From Sterolibacterium sp964437515 (lineage in GTDB: Bacteria > Pseudomonadota > Gammaproteobacteria > Burkholderiales > Rhodocyclaceae): DNA of 64,000 nucleotides. The stretch is taken from assembly GCA_964437515.1 (NCBI GenBank), contig CAYTHB010000005.1, positions 1 to 64,000 on the forward strand, in the 5' to 3' direction. Below are positions 18,213-26,887 of the stretch, piece by piece. How positions within the stretch are numbered: the first letter of the stretch is position 1; every line of letters begins with the position of its first letter. The translations under genes and the position numbers were made by a program. Below the pieces are notes generated by a model. The model was not told the origin of the DNA, searched no databases, and saw only the letters and a list, made by a program, of their open reading frames with translations.

Positions 18213-19301
18213 ATGACCCGCCCCAAGAACGATCTTTTTTTGCGTGCATTGTTGCGTGAACCTGTGGATACCACGCCGGTTTGGTTGATGCGACAAGCAG
18301 GACGTTATTTGCCGGAGTATTGCGAGACGCGCAAGCGTGCGGGGAATTTTCTCAATCTGTGCAAGTCGCCCGGCATGGCGTGTGAAGTGACGCTGCAACC
18401 GTTGGCGCGTTACGAGCTGGATGCCGCCATTCTGTTTTCCGACATACTCACCGTGCCGGATGCCATGGGGTTGGGCTTGTATTTCAGCGAGGGTGAAGGG
18501 CCGAAGTTTGAGCGGCCGCTGCGCGAGGAATGGGTGATTCGTGATTTGATTGCCCCTGATCCAGACGATCATTTGCGCTATGTGATTGATGCCGTGGCGG
18601 AAATTCGTCGCGCATTGGCGAATTCTGTGCCGCTGATCGGCTTCTCCGGCAGTCCGTTTACGCTGGCGTGTTACATGATCGAAGGCGGGGCATCGAGCGA
18701 TTTTCGCCATCTCAAGACCATGATGTTCGATCGCCCGGATTTGCTGCATCACATCCTCGAAGTTACCACGCAATCGGTCATCGCTTATCTGAATGCGCAG
18801 ATTGCAGCGGGTGCGCAGGCGGTGATGATTTTCGATACTTGGGGTGGAGCCTTGTCGCATCGCGCCTACCGCGAGTTTTCGCTGGCTTATTTACAGCGCA
18901 TCATCGCTGGATTGACCAAGGAAAATGAAGGTCAGCGTGTGCCCAACATCGTCTTTACCAAGGGCGGGGCGTTGTGGGCAGAAGATATCGTTGCCATTGG
19001 CTGCGATGCCATCGGCTTGGACTGGACGGCCAGTCTGGCGGAAATACGTCGTCGTACCGGGGATCGGGTCGCGCTGCAAGGCAATCTCGATCCGGTGACC
19101 CTCTTTGCTTCACCCGAGGCGGTGGCGCGTGAGGCACGCCGGGTGCTTGATGATTTTCATGCGGGCGGCGCGGGAGGTGGCCATGTGTTCAATCTGGGGC
19201 ATGGCATTTCCCAGTTTACGCCACCGGACAATGTGACGGTGCTGGTGGATACCGTGCATCAATATAGCCGCGAATTGCGTAAATCCAGTGTGGGTGGGTG
19301 A
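18213..19301 (+). CDS. hemE: Uroporphyrinogen decarboxylase HemE
   Basis: HemE, 362 aa, converts uroporphyrinogen III to coproporphyrinogen III in cytoplasmic haem synthesis. Signature 1 (PVWLMRQAGRYLPEY) holds the substrate-binding Arg residues, and the catalytic Asp is in AAILFSDILTVPDAMG. Signature 2 is GFSGSPFTLACYMIEG, and the ending GGHVFNLGHGI is typical. Length and both termini are normal. It stands alone between element copy D and the 355-bp hemE-priA gap with DnaA-box-like sites. Confidence 0.97.
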   Translation: MTRPKNDLFLRALLREPVDTTPVWLMRQAGRYLPEYCETRKRAGNFLNLCKSPGMACEVTLQPLARYELDAAILFSDILTVPDAMGLGLYFSEGEGPKFERPLREEWVIRDLIAPDPDDHLRYVIDAVAEIRRALANSVPLIGFSGSPFTLACYMIEGGASSDFRHLKTMMFDRPDLLHHILEVTTQSVIAYLNAQIAAGAQAVMIFDTWGGALSHRAYREFSLAYLQRIIAGLTKENEGQRVPNIVFTKGGALWAEDIVAIGCDAIGLDWTASLAEIRRRTGDRVALQGNLDPVTLFASPEAVAREARRVLDDFHAGGAGGGHVFNLGHGISQFTPPDNVTVLVDTVHQYSRELRKSSVGG

Positions 19302-19368
19302 TGGTTTTATTCCGTCTCCGGGTTGACATTCGGTAAAACGGCGGGTTTTGGCGGTAGGGTTTGACGAC

Positions 19369-19377
19369 TTATACACA
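19369..19377 (+). promoter_or_regulatory. DnaA-box-like site TTATACACA
   Basis: An exact match to the DnaA box consensus TTATNCACA, in the hemE-priA intergenic region. It is one of two perfect matches there, the other being at 19533. A function in initiation or in priA control is not shown by sequence alone. Confidence 0.55.
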
Positions 19378-19440
19378 AAATTTCAGGAAGTCAACAGCTT
19401 GCCCCAAAGCCCTTGTTTTGCAGGAGGTGTTTTGCTAACA

Positions 19441-19466
19441 CTTTGTTTTTCAAATAAAAAACAAAG
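19441..19466. repeat. AT-rich inverted repeat in the hemE-priA gap
   Basis: CTTTGTTTTT-CAAATA-AAAAACAAAG forms a perfect 10-bp stem with a 6-base loop. It could be a weak terminator for hemE or an AT-rich unwinding element, given the flanking DnaA-box-like sites. Confidence 0.6.
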
Positions 19467-19510
19467 CCAATCTTTGGGTGCTATAGCCAAAGGTATATTG
19501 TTGTCAGAGA

Positions 19511-19541
19511 TTACGCACATTTGCCCACAAAATTATCCACA
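19511..19541 (+). promoter_or_regulatory. Cluster of DnaA-box-like sites including TTATCCACA
   Basis: Three same-strand sites lie 10-12 bp apart: TTACGCACA (19511, one mismatch to TTATNCACA), TTGCCCACA (19521, two mismatches) and TTATCCACA (19533, perfect strong-box match). They lie 116-146 bp upstream of the priA start codon. Confidence 0.55.
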
Positions 19542-19656
19542 GGCTGGCGCGGGTTCGCGATTTCGTTTGTAAATGTTCTTTTCTGGCAATGGATTAGATG
19601 CGAATGACAAAGTTGAATCTGGAAGTTGTTTCAAACCCACTGATTTTCTGAAAAGT

Positions 19657-21669
19657 ATGACCATATTGCGTGTGGCACTGGATGTGCCGCTCCCGCGTCT
19701 GTTTGATTATCGGGCGCAAGAGGACGATGTCCAGAGCTCGGATATTGGCCGTTGCGTGCGTGTGCCCTTCGGGTCTGGCGAAAAGACGGGCATCGTGGTC
19801 GATGTTTGCGATCAAAGCGAGCTGCCACCGGAAAAAATCAAACGGGCGGGCTCGCTCATGCGCGATTTGCCCCCCATGCCCCGGGACTGGCTGGATTTGT
19901 GCGGGTTTTGCAGCCGTTATTATCAGCATCCTTTGGGTGAGGTGATGGCACTTGCCTTGCCGCCCTATTTGAGGCGCGGCAAGTTGCCTGCGGCACGCAA
20001 GGAAAAGCCAGTTTCTGTGAATGCACCCTCTGCCTTGCCCGATTTGCTGGAAGAGCAGGCACAGGCGGTGGCGAAAATTTCGGCGGAACTGGGGCAGGAT
20101 CGGTATGGTGCATTTTTACTGCATGGCATTACGGGCAGCGGCAAGACAGAAGTGTATTTGCGGCTGATTGCCGAAACGATGGCACAAGGACGTCAGGCCT
20201 TGATGCTCGTCCCCGAAATCGCGCTGACACCGCAACTGGAAGGCCGTGTACGGGCGAGATTTCCGTCAGCGTGTATTGTGACGGCGCATAGTGGTCTGGC
20301 GGAAGCAGCACGAGCGCGGGGTTTCATTGCCGCACTGGAAGGCCGCGCCGATATTCTGTTGGGGACGCGTCTGGCCGTTTTTGCGCCTTTGCCGCGTCTG
20401 GGGCTGATCGTGGTGGATGAGGAACACGATGCCTCATTCAAACAGCAGGAAGGGCTGCGCTATTCGGCGCGTGATGTGGCGGTATGGCGGGCGCATCAAC
20501 GGAATGTTCCCATTGTGCTGGGTTCAGCCACGCCGTCGCTGGAAAGTTTTCATCACGCGCGTGCGCAGAGCGGGCGTTATCAACGCATCGAACTGACACG
20601 CCGTGCCGTTGCCGAATCTCCGCCGACGGTGCGTTGCATCGACACGCGTCGTGAAAAGTTGCAGGAAGGCATGAGTACGGCGATGCTGGCGGCAGTGGGC
20701 GAACGGCTGGCGCGGGGCGAGCAAAGCCTGATATTTCTCAATCGACGCGGCTACGCGCCGGTGCTGGCCTGCCCGGGCTGCGGCTGGGTCAGTCGCTGTC
20801 CGTGCTGTGCCGCGAATCGGGTGGTGCATTTGGCGGATAAACGCTTGCGCTGTCACCATTGCGGGCAGGAAGCGGGGATTCCGCATCACTGTCCGAGTTG
20901 CGGTAATCTCGACATCCACGCCTTTGGTCGTGGGACGCAGCGCATCGAGGAGGCGCTGGCCGCACGGTTTCCCGAAGCCCGCTTGCTCCGGGTGGATCGC
21001 GATTCCGCTAATACACCGGCCAAGTGGCAGACTTTGCTGGAGGCCATTCATGCGGGTCAGGTCGATATCCTCATCGGAACTCAGATGCTGGCGAAAGGGC
21101 ACGATTTTCCACGGCTGACGTTGGTGGGTGCGGTGGGCGCCGATGCCGCACTGTTTGCTGCAGATTTTCGTGCTCCTGAGCGTCTATTTAGCCAGTTGAT
21201 GCAGGTCGGCGGTCGCAGCGGTCGCGCCACCTTGCCAGGGGAGGTCTTGATCCAGACCGAATACCCCCATCATCCGCTCTATCAGGCACTGGTCGCACAC
21301 GATTACGACCGTTTTGCGCAGGCGCAACTCGAAGAACGAAGGGCAGCGGGTTTCCCGCCCTTTGCGTATCAGGCCATGTTGCGGGCAGAAGCGCGTCAGT
21401 TGGATACCGCACTGGCCTTTTTGCGAGAAGCCGTGCAAGAAGCGCAGGTTTTACAGGCAGAAGGCGGTATCGAAGGCGTGAGTCTGTTTGACCCGGTACC
21501 AATGCGTATGTATCGCGTCATGGCACTGGAACGTGCTCAATTATTGGTGGAATCTGCCAGTCGGCCGGTCTTGCAGAGCTTGCTGGGTGCATGGATGACA
21601 CGGCTATATACACTCAAAACCCCTCGCGATCTGCGCTGGCATCTGGATGTCGATCCGTTGGAGTTTTGA
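19657..21669 (+). CDS. priA: Primosomal replication-restart helicase PriA
   Basis: PriA, 670 aa, a 3'-5' helicase that rebuilds stalled forks and loads the replicative helicase. The N-terminal 3'-binding domain starts TILRVALDVPLPRLFDY. The helicase core has Walker A GITGSGKTEVY, the DEEHD box and LGSATPSLESFH. The zinc-binding insertion has paired Cys motifs (CPGCGWVSRCPCC, CHHCG, CPSCG), and the C-terminal helicase lobe contains GTQMLAKGHDFP. An upstream frame opens at 19573, but ATG 19657 matches the family N-terminus. The upstream region contains DnaA-box-like sites. Confidence 0.97.
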   Translation: MTILRVALDVPLPRLFDYRAQEDDVQSSDIGRCVRVPFGSGEKTGIVVDVCDQSELPPEKIKRAGSLMRDLPPMPRDWLDLCGFCSRYYQHPLGEVMALALPPYLRRGKLPAARKEKPVSVNAPSALPDLLEEQAQAVAKISAELGQDRYGAFLLHGITGSGKTEVYLRLIAETMAQGRQALMLVPEIALTPQLEGRVRARFPSACIVTAHSGLAEAARARGFIAALEGRADILLGTRLAVFAPLPRLGLIVVDEEHDASFKQQEGLRYSARDVAVWRAHQRNVPIVLGSATPSLESFHHARAQSGRYQRIELTRRAVAESPPTVRCIDTRREKLQEGMSTAMLAAVGERLARGEQSLIFLNRRGYAPVLACPGCGWVSRCPCCAANRVVHLADKRLRCHHCGQEAGIPHHCPSCGNLDIHAFGRGTQRIEEALAARFPEARLLRVDRDSANTPAKWQTLLEAIHAGQVDILIGTQMLAKGHDFPRLTLVGAVGADAALFAADFRAPERLFSQLMQVGGRSGRATLPGEVLIQTEYPHHPLYQALVAHDYDRFAQAQLEERRAAGFPPFAYQAMLRAEARQLDTALAFLREAVQEAQVLQAEGGIEGVSLFDPVPMRMYRVMALERAQLLVESASRPVLQSLLGAWMTRLYTLKTPRDLRWHLDVDPLEF

Positions 21670-21745
21670 GCCTGAAAACACGACTTCGTCCAGCTTCGTC
21701 ATATCGCGAGCGTCCTTGAGGCCATGTCCTTTGCTGGCGCGGGTT

Positions 21746-23785
21746 TCAGGCGACCTGGCGGCTGGCGTCGTGGACGAGTTGCAGGTGGGTGGTGGGGCGT
21801 TCGACGGGAAGCGCTCGGAGGGTGCGGGCAGTGCTGAAGCCGTCGATGAGGAATTCGCCGAGTTTGATGATGTTGGGATGGGCGGCGGTGGCGGTGATAG
21901 TGACTCCGGGGCCGATGAGGATGGGGTAGGCGAGTTCGGCGGTCAGGGCTTGCAGGCGGGTGGCGAGGGTGACGGTTTCGCCCAGGACGGCGTGGGTGCG
22001 ACGGACAGCGGGGCCGTAGGAGCCGATGAGGACGGTGCCGCTTTCGATGCCGATGCCTAGATCGAGTGGCGGGGTTTTGTTGGAGGCGATGTCGATGCGT
22101 GGGAGCTGGGGTTCGCAGGCTTGCCAGAGGGCGACGGCGGCTTCCAGGGCGCGTGCGTTGTGATTTTCGCAGGGGGTGGAGCCGTTCCAGGTGGCGAGCA
22201 GGCTGTCGCCAACCATTTGTTCGAGCACGCCACCGTGGGCTTCGATGACGCGGCTGGCGGTGGTGAAGAAGAGGTGCAGCACCATGGCGGTTTCTTCGGG
22301 GGGGCGGCCTTCGCAGTAGGCGGAGAAGTTGCGCAGATCAGCATAGAGTACGGTGGCTTCGCGGCGGGTGGCGCGTACTTGTGCGCTGGGTTCGTGCAGG
22401 GCGACTTCGCGGGCGACGGCTTCGGGCAGGTAGCTGGCGAGGTTGCGATAGAGCATGCTGCGTTCGTGACGTGTGCGGGCGAGTTCGGCCACGCCCAGCA
22501 GGCTGGCTGCCAGCAGGAGGTAGAGACCGGGGATGCTCCAGCCGAGCCAGAGGTGTGCCTTGAGCAGCAGCAGGATGCTGGTGGCTTGTAACGCCAGGAT
22601 GAGCAACACCGCACCGATGGGCAGCAGCAACACGTTGCCTTGCTGGTTTTTTGAGCCTTGTAGGAAGGTGTTACGGCGCAGGATTGCGAGGAGGAGCAGG
22701 CTGCCGATGAGTCCCGCTAGCCACGGCCAGAGTGCGGCGCCGCGTGGGGCGTAGGGGCTGCGTTCATCCAGCAGGGCCGAGAGGAGCTGGGCGTGGACTT
22801 CGACACCGCTCACGGCACGTCCGAGTGGGGTGGGGACGGCATCGCGTGCGCCAAAGGCGGTGGCACCGACGAGTACCCATGCGCCGCGCAGCAGTTCTGC
22901 CGGTGCCTTGTCTTGCAGGATGTCGATGGCTGAAATGGCGATGAAGCCGGTGCGGGGAATCTGGTAGGAGACGCGTAGCTGGCCGGTTTCGTTCAGCGGC
23001 AGACGCAGTGCGCCCATGTCGAGCCACCAGGCGGGATCGAGCAGACCGGTGCCGCGATGCAGGGCGGGTTGTACTGCACCATCATTGGCAGCCAGGAGAC
23101 CGGCGAGCGTGAGGGTGGGATAGGCTTGGCCGTCGTAACAGACGAGAGCGGGGACGCGACGGATGGTGCCATCCGGATCCACTTGGGGGGTGATGTGACC
23201 GGCGCGTGCCGGCGTGCCAGGAGGCAGGGCGATGTCGCTGCCCATGTAGCCGTAGGCGCGTTCGCTGGCTTCGGGACAGCCTGTTGCGGCTTGTGCGAAG
23301 GCGGAGAGGAAACCCGGCGCGCCCAGTAGTTGGCCGCTACGGACGCGCGGCTCAGGTTGAAGGGAAAATAGCTGTGCTTGTACGGTGGGGATGGGGCTGG
23401 CGAGTGCGCGGGCGAGTCGGGCATCGTCGCGGCTGTGGCCTTCAAAAAGGATGTCGAGCATCTTGAGCCCGACACCGGCCTGATCGAGTTTTTCGAGGAG
23501 TTCGGCCTGTTTTGCGCGTGGCCAGGGCCAAGCACCAATGGCGGCGATACTTTTTTCGTCGATATCGACAATGACGACGCGACGTTCCACGGCGTGAAGG
23601 TCGGCCAGAGTCCATGAAAAGCTGGCGATGCGTTCATCCCATTGTTGCAACTTATCGCCCGCGACCATGACGATCAGCATCGTCAATAGCATTGCCACGC
23701 CGAGCATCGCCAGATGCAGCCATCCGGGCCTGCGCAGCAGCGCGGCGAGCGCTGGGGCGATGCGTGCGGGAGGGGTTGGGGTGGC
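21746..23785 (-). CDS. CHASE2-domain adenylate/guanylate cyclase
   Basis: A membrane class III nucleotide cyclase, 679 aa. After one N-terminal helix (about residues 20-43) comes a periplasmic CHASE2 sensor domain (about 45-330, with VVIVDIDEKSIAAIGAWPWPR), then three transmembrane helices. The cytoplasmic cyclase domain has metal-binding Asp in TVLYADLRNFSAYCEG, then LEQMVGDSLLATWNG and LGIGIESGTVLIGSYG. The substrate (ATP or GTP) is not certain. ATG 23785 is chosen; a TTG at 23833 overlapping the fecR-like stop is an alternative that would couple translation. Upstream genes encode a FecR-domain protein and a Crp-type regulator, suggesting a cAMP circuit. Confidence 0.88.
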   Translation of the reverse strand, partial: ATPTPPARIAPALAALLRRPGWLHLAMLGVAMLLTMLIVMVAGDKLQQWDERIASFSWTLADLHAVERRVVIVDIDEKSIAAIGAWPWPRAKQAELLEKLDQAGVGLKMLDILFEGHSRDDARLARALASPIPTVQAQLFSLQPEPRVRSGQLLGAPGFLSAFAQAATGCPEASERAYGYMGSDIALPPGTPARAGHITPQVDPDGTIRRVPALVCYDGQAYPTLTLAGLLAANDGAVQPALHRGTGLLDPAWWLDMGALRLPLNETGQLRVSYQIPRTGFIAISAIDILQDKAPAELLRGAWVLVGATAFGARDAVPTPLGRAVSGVEVHAQLLSALLDERSPYAPRGAALWPWLAGLIGSLLLLAILRRNTFLQGSKNQQGNVLLLPIGAVLLILALQATSILLLLKAHLWLGWSIPGLYLLLAASLLGVAELARTRHERSMLYRNLASYLPEAVAREVALHEPSAQVRATRREATVLYADLRNFSAYCEGRPPEETAMVLHLFFTTASRVIEAHGGVLEQMVGDSLLATWNGSTPCENHNARALEAAVALWQACEPQLPRIDIASNKTPPLDLGIGIESGTVLIGSYGPAVRRTHAVLGETVTLATRLQALTAELAYPILIGPGVTITATAAHPNIIKLGEFLIDGFSTARTLRALPVERPTTHLQLVHDASRQVA

Positions 23786-23829
23786 CATGGGCGGGGGAAT
23801 GAATGTGAATGCGTGCGTAAATGGCCGAA

Positions 23830-25149
23830 TCAACGACCCCAGAGCGTGGCACCGGTCAGCACGCCATTTCCGATCGGTTTGCGGAACAGGTAACCGGCTT
23901 GTTTGATGTCCAGTGCGACGGCGCCTGCTACATGTGCGTCAGAAGTCTCGGGGTTAGCCATGAACAGGCCTGTTTTGGCGTCGAGCGTGCCGCTGGCGGT
24001 GAGGGTTTGTGCGCCGACTTCTGTCGTATTGAGTGCCAGCTGAGTCTGGAAGGTGTGATGGGTGAAGTCGATGCCCAGCTTGCCGCTGGTGACGCTGGCC
24101 GGTGTGTGATCATTGCCGGTGTTGCGGTAGGCGGCGGAACTGTTTTGCAGATTGAAATTCACGGTGCCCGAGGTTCTTTCTAGTATGTTCGGCACGTTTT
24201 CGTCACGGAACAGGAAGTAGTAGCCGTCACCCATGGTGACCTGCCGACCTGACATGGCCTGCGCAAAGGCGACCGTCAGGGTTTCGTCCAAGCGGGGGTC
24301 ACGCGCCCAGCGTCCCCAGATCAGACTGTTTTTGCTCGCCAGGACATTGAGGACGGATTCGGGGCTGCGACTGTCGGCCACGGCACTGCCTGATGTATTG
24401 GAAGAACCCGCGGGATTGGCATTGCTGAGGTGCTCTTGCATCAGCAGGGGGGTGATCTGGTCTGTACCTTTGAGGGATTTGATCGGTTGCAATACGGGTT
24501 CGGGTGATGTGGTGCGATACACGAGTGCCATGCCGTTCATCTGGCTGGAAAGCTCACGCGAGCGATCGGTCTGGCAGACACCGAATCCGGCAGCACTGCA
24601 CGCGCCATCCAGCGGTGTGAGCACGATGGCACCTTGATTGACGAGTACGATGGCACCGTGGGCATTGGCTTGTGTGACGAAGTCCGTTCCCCGGACGCCA
24701 ATCGCCACCAGCGGGGTGTTCAGGCGAAATTTGTCGCGAGCGGATTGCGCGGCATGACCAGAAATTTCACGCACCGTACCGTTTTCGAGATAAAACTTGA
24801 CGAGTGAATCTTCAGGCTTTTCCGGGGAGTAGCGGTATTCCTGCACATGCAGGGTCGAACCGGGGCGCACACTCACCAGTGCGCCGTCGATGAACCGGAT
24901 ATGGACATGTCCGCTGGCCGTCGTCCGGATGATGTCGCCCGCAGCGATATCCGCCCCTTTGGCAAGAGTTTCATTGCGTCCACTGCGCTGAACTTCACTG
25001 CTGCCGATGCTGAGCGTTACCTTGCCGATGCTCGGGACTTCGACCGCATGCGCGGGCACAGACAGCGCGTATGTCATCAGGGTGATGCAGAGCAACAGGA
25101 ATGACAGGCGATTGAAGGTAAAAGATGAACGAAGTGTCTGTGTCTTCAT
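23830..25149 (-). CDS. FecR-domain periplasmic protein
   Basis: A 439-aa exported protein. A signal peptide (about residues 15-35, ending VPAHA) precedes a FecR domain (about 55-165) with GADIAAGDIIRTTASGHVHIRF, DGALVSVRPGSTLHV and NTPLVAIGVRGTDF. The remaining 270 residues have no family I recognise. Stand-alone FecR-domain proteins of this kind are often encoded directly beside CHASE2 cyclases and are presumed partners of the sensor domain in the periplasm (inference). The stop lies 44 bases before the cyclase ATG at 23785, or overlaps the alternative TTG start. Confidence 0.85.
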   Translation of the reverse strand: MKTQTLRSSFTFNRLSFLLLCITLMTYALSVPAHAVEVPSIGKVTLSIGSSEVQRSGRNETLAKGADIAAGDIIRTTASGHVHIRFIDGALVSVRPGSTLHVQEYRYSPEKPEDSLVKFYLENGTVREISGHAAQSARDKFRLNTPLVAIGVRGTDFVTQANAHGAIVLVNQGAIVLTPLDGACSAAGFGVCQTDRSRELSSQMNGMALVYRTTSPEPVLQPIKSLKGTDQITPLLMQEHLSNANPAGSSNTSGSAVADSRSPESVLNVLASKNSLIWGRWARDPRLDETLTVAFAQAMSGRQVTMGDGYYFLFRDENVPNILERTSGTVNFNLQNSSAAYRNTGNDHTPASVTSGKLGIDFTHHTFQTQLALNTTEVGAQTLTASGTLDAKTGLFMANPETSDAHVAGAVALDIKQAGYLFRKPIGNGVLTGATLWGR

Positions 25150-25371
25150 GGAGCAGGTCTCCCCGGTAAAGCATTCTTATGGAACATGTTGCTTTTCAGC
25201 CGACTTTCAAGAAACAAAAGCCCGGCAATATAGATAAAGTATAAATGATGAGCTTTTCAGGCGATGTGCGTCTGGTCACAAATGAAATTTTTCTTTTACC
25301 AATCGATCAAGTCCGCCAGCGGGCAAATCGCTGCTTATCCCCCACGAGGAGGGAGGATGATTGAGCTGCCT

Positions 25372-26073
25372 TCAGGATGCTTTGGGAGGCTCGATTTTTC
25401 CTTCGGCAACATCTTCCAGATAACGGACTTCGGTGACTTTCAGGCTGTTGCCGTCTCGTTCCACGACCCCGCGTGTTTGTAGTACCTGAAAAATCCGTGT
25501 GACGGTTTCGCGGCTGGTATTCACCATGATGGCGATTTCCTGATGGGTGGGGGCGTTGATAATGATGACCTGTCCGTTGGGCAGGGAGATTGACAACTGC
25601 ATGAGCTGGGCACACACGCGTTGCGCCGGGTTGGGCATTCCTAGCAGGATGCGCTGGGCAGAAACAGCGCGTACACGTTGGGTCAGGCGGAGCAGTACGG
25701 CTTCGGTGATTTCGGGGGAACGGATGATGAGCTGGCGCGCTTCTTCGGCGGGCAAAAAGAGCACACGCGCCCGTGCGACTGCAATGACGAAATCGGGGCG
25801 GGGTTGCCCGTCCAGGACAGACATTTCGCCAAAATAGTTGCCCGGCTCGACGAAATACAAGCCGACTTCGCGACCATCGAGGGTGAAGTCGACGCCTTGC
25901 AGACGGCCTTCGATCAGAAAACACAGGGCTTGACCGACATCACCCTTGTTGAATACCACTTCACGACGCGCAAAGCTGCGTTCCGTCATCCGGCTCGCAA
26001 GCTGCCCCCTCACCTCTTCCGGCAAGGTCTGAAGGAGCGTCAGCTCTTTTAGCAGGTCACTTGAAATGGTCAA
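25372..26073 (-). CDS. Crp/Fnr-family transcriptional regulator with cyclic-nucleotide pocket
   Basis: A 233-aa Crp-type regulator (242 aa from an earlier start). The N-terminal cyclic-nucleotide-binding beta roll has EPGNYFGEMSVLDG followed by PRPDFVIA, keeping the Glu and Arg that hold the cyclic phosphate in CRP. A long dimer helix follows, then a C-terminal HTH (THQEIAIMVNTSRETVTRIFQVLQ). No Fnr-type Cys cluster is present. Only TTG starts are available (26073 or 26100), because element copy E places a TGA just upstream. The native 5' end may have been altered by that element. Likely reader of the nucleotide made by the downstream cyclase (inference from position). Confidence 0.85.
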   Translation of the reverse strand: MTISSDLLKELTLLQTLPEEVRGQLASRMTERSFARREVVFNKGDVGQALCFLIEGRLQGVDFTLDGREVGLYFVEPGNYFGEMSVLDGQPRPDFVIAVARARVLFLPAEEARQLIIRSPEITEAVLLRLTQRVRAVSAQRILLGMPNPAQRVCAQLMQLSISLPNGQVIIINAPTHQEIAIMVNTSRETVTRIFQVLQTRGVVERDGNSLKVTEVRYLEDVAEGKIEPPKAS

Positions 26074-26084
26074 TGTTTTGTTTT

Positions 26085-26303
26085 TTAGCGTGAAATACAA
26101 AAATCAGAGTCGCGTTGAAGCTTCGAGCGTAGCGAGCAAATCAGTAGCCGCCCCTTGAGGGGGCGCAGGCGGGGTTTCACGGAGCACTGCTCCGTGCCGC
26201 CGAAGCCGGACGGCTGTGCAAAGCCGTCCGTGGGGGATGGGTGGGCGTATCGGGTAACGATTATTTCATCCTCTGCGGTGGAGATGGTCACCATGATCGT
26301 TAG
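26085..26303 (+). repeat. Dispersed element, copy E (219-bp long form)
   Basis: TTAGCG at the left, CGTTAG at the right, with the same 66-bp two-hairpin insertion as copy D. Its left end overlaps the 5' end of the Crp-type gene: reading outward on the minus strand it gives TGA TTT TTG TAT TTC ACG CTA in the frame of that gene. Confidence 0.9.
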
Positions 26304-26362
26304 GTTGATTTTTGTGTGAAACGTCAGGGGGTAAATCTCTCTTCTGGTCTGGCCTTACCCTA

Positions 26363-26408
26363 CCACCCCGTCCGGCTTCGCCGGCCACCCCTCCACAGGA
26401 GGGGAATT
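26363..26408 (+). repeat. 46-bp inverted repeat, left arm
   Basis: A perfect 46-bp inverted copy of 26666-26711. The arm itself contains two smaller palindromes, GTCCGGCTTCGCCGG-like and CCCCTCCACAGGAGGGG. Just inside the left arm, a segment GGAATTATTCGAGGTTGCTGTCG is repeated in slightly altered form near 26466. Confidence 0.9.
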
Positions 26409-26665
26409 ATTCGAGGTTGCTGTCGCCGTCTGCGTTATACGTCGTGTGGGTCTTGTCTTCGTTGGAGGAATTATTCGGGATTGCTGTCGGATGTTTCGCT
26501 TTGGAGGAAGGAATTTTTCAGTGATCGTGTGAACTTCTCTTTCGCTAGGAAAACACTGATTCAATCCGTTCGTCCTGAACTTTTCGAAGGGCATTCTTTG
26601 GTAATACAGGAGTTTCAAATCAATCAGCGTTTCCTGGTGAAGAACTATTTACAGCGGACGCTTAA
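26409..26665. other. Spacer between the 46-bp inverted repeats, no gene recognised
   Basis: 257 bases with no convincing coding region. The frames through it are short and match no family I know. It contains an imperfect direct repeat (about 26400-26425 and 26466-26491). The whole 26363-26711 unit has the shape of a small non-autonomous mobile element or repeat-flanked insert, with no transposase. Confidence 0.5.
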
Positions 26666-26711
26666 AATTCCCCTCCTGTGGAGGGGTGGCCGGCGAAGCC
26701 GGACGGGGTGG
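26666..26711 (-). repeat. 46-bp inverted repeat, right arm
   Basis: The reverse complement of 26363-26408 with no mismatch that I can find. Confidence 0.9.
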
Positions 26712-26775
26712 TGCGATCCGACGGAGTCGTGCAACCGAACGGTGTAGTCTTTACAACAAATCTTACCCCGCAAAG

Positions 26776-26811
26776 CATAAGCCCGAGCCACATTCATGAC
26801 CCGGGCTTATG
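26776..26811. terminator. Stem-loop terminator downstream of the DUF1329 gene
   Basis: CATAAGCCCG and CGGGCTTATG (10-bp stem, 16-base loop) lie 77 bases beyond the stop of the minus-strand DUF1329 gene. It most likely ends the DUF1302-DUF1329 transcript, although no long T run follows. Confidence 0.55.
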
Positions 26812-26887
26812 TTCAAGCGTTTGTGTTTTGCTAGCCTTTGTTGCGCTTTACGAAATTTAACAAGGGCTTGCAAACATCAATGAGCCA

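Noticed and set aside
21647..23906. Series of Gly/Ala/Arg-rich plus-strand frames
   Set aside because: All are shadows of the GC-rich CHASE2 cyclase gene on the other strand.
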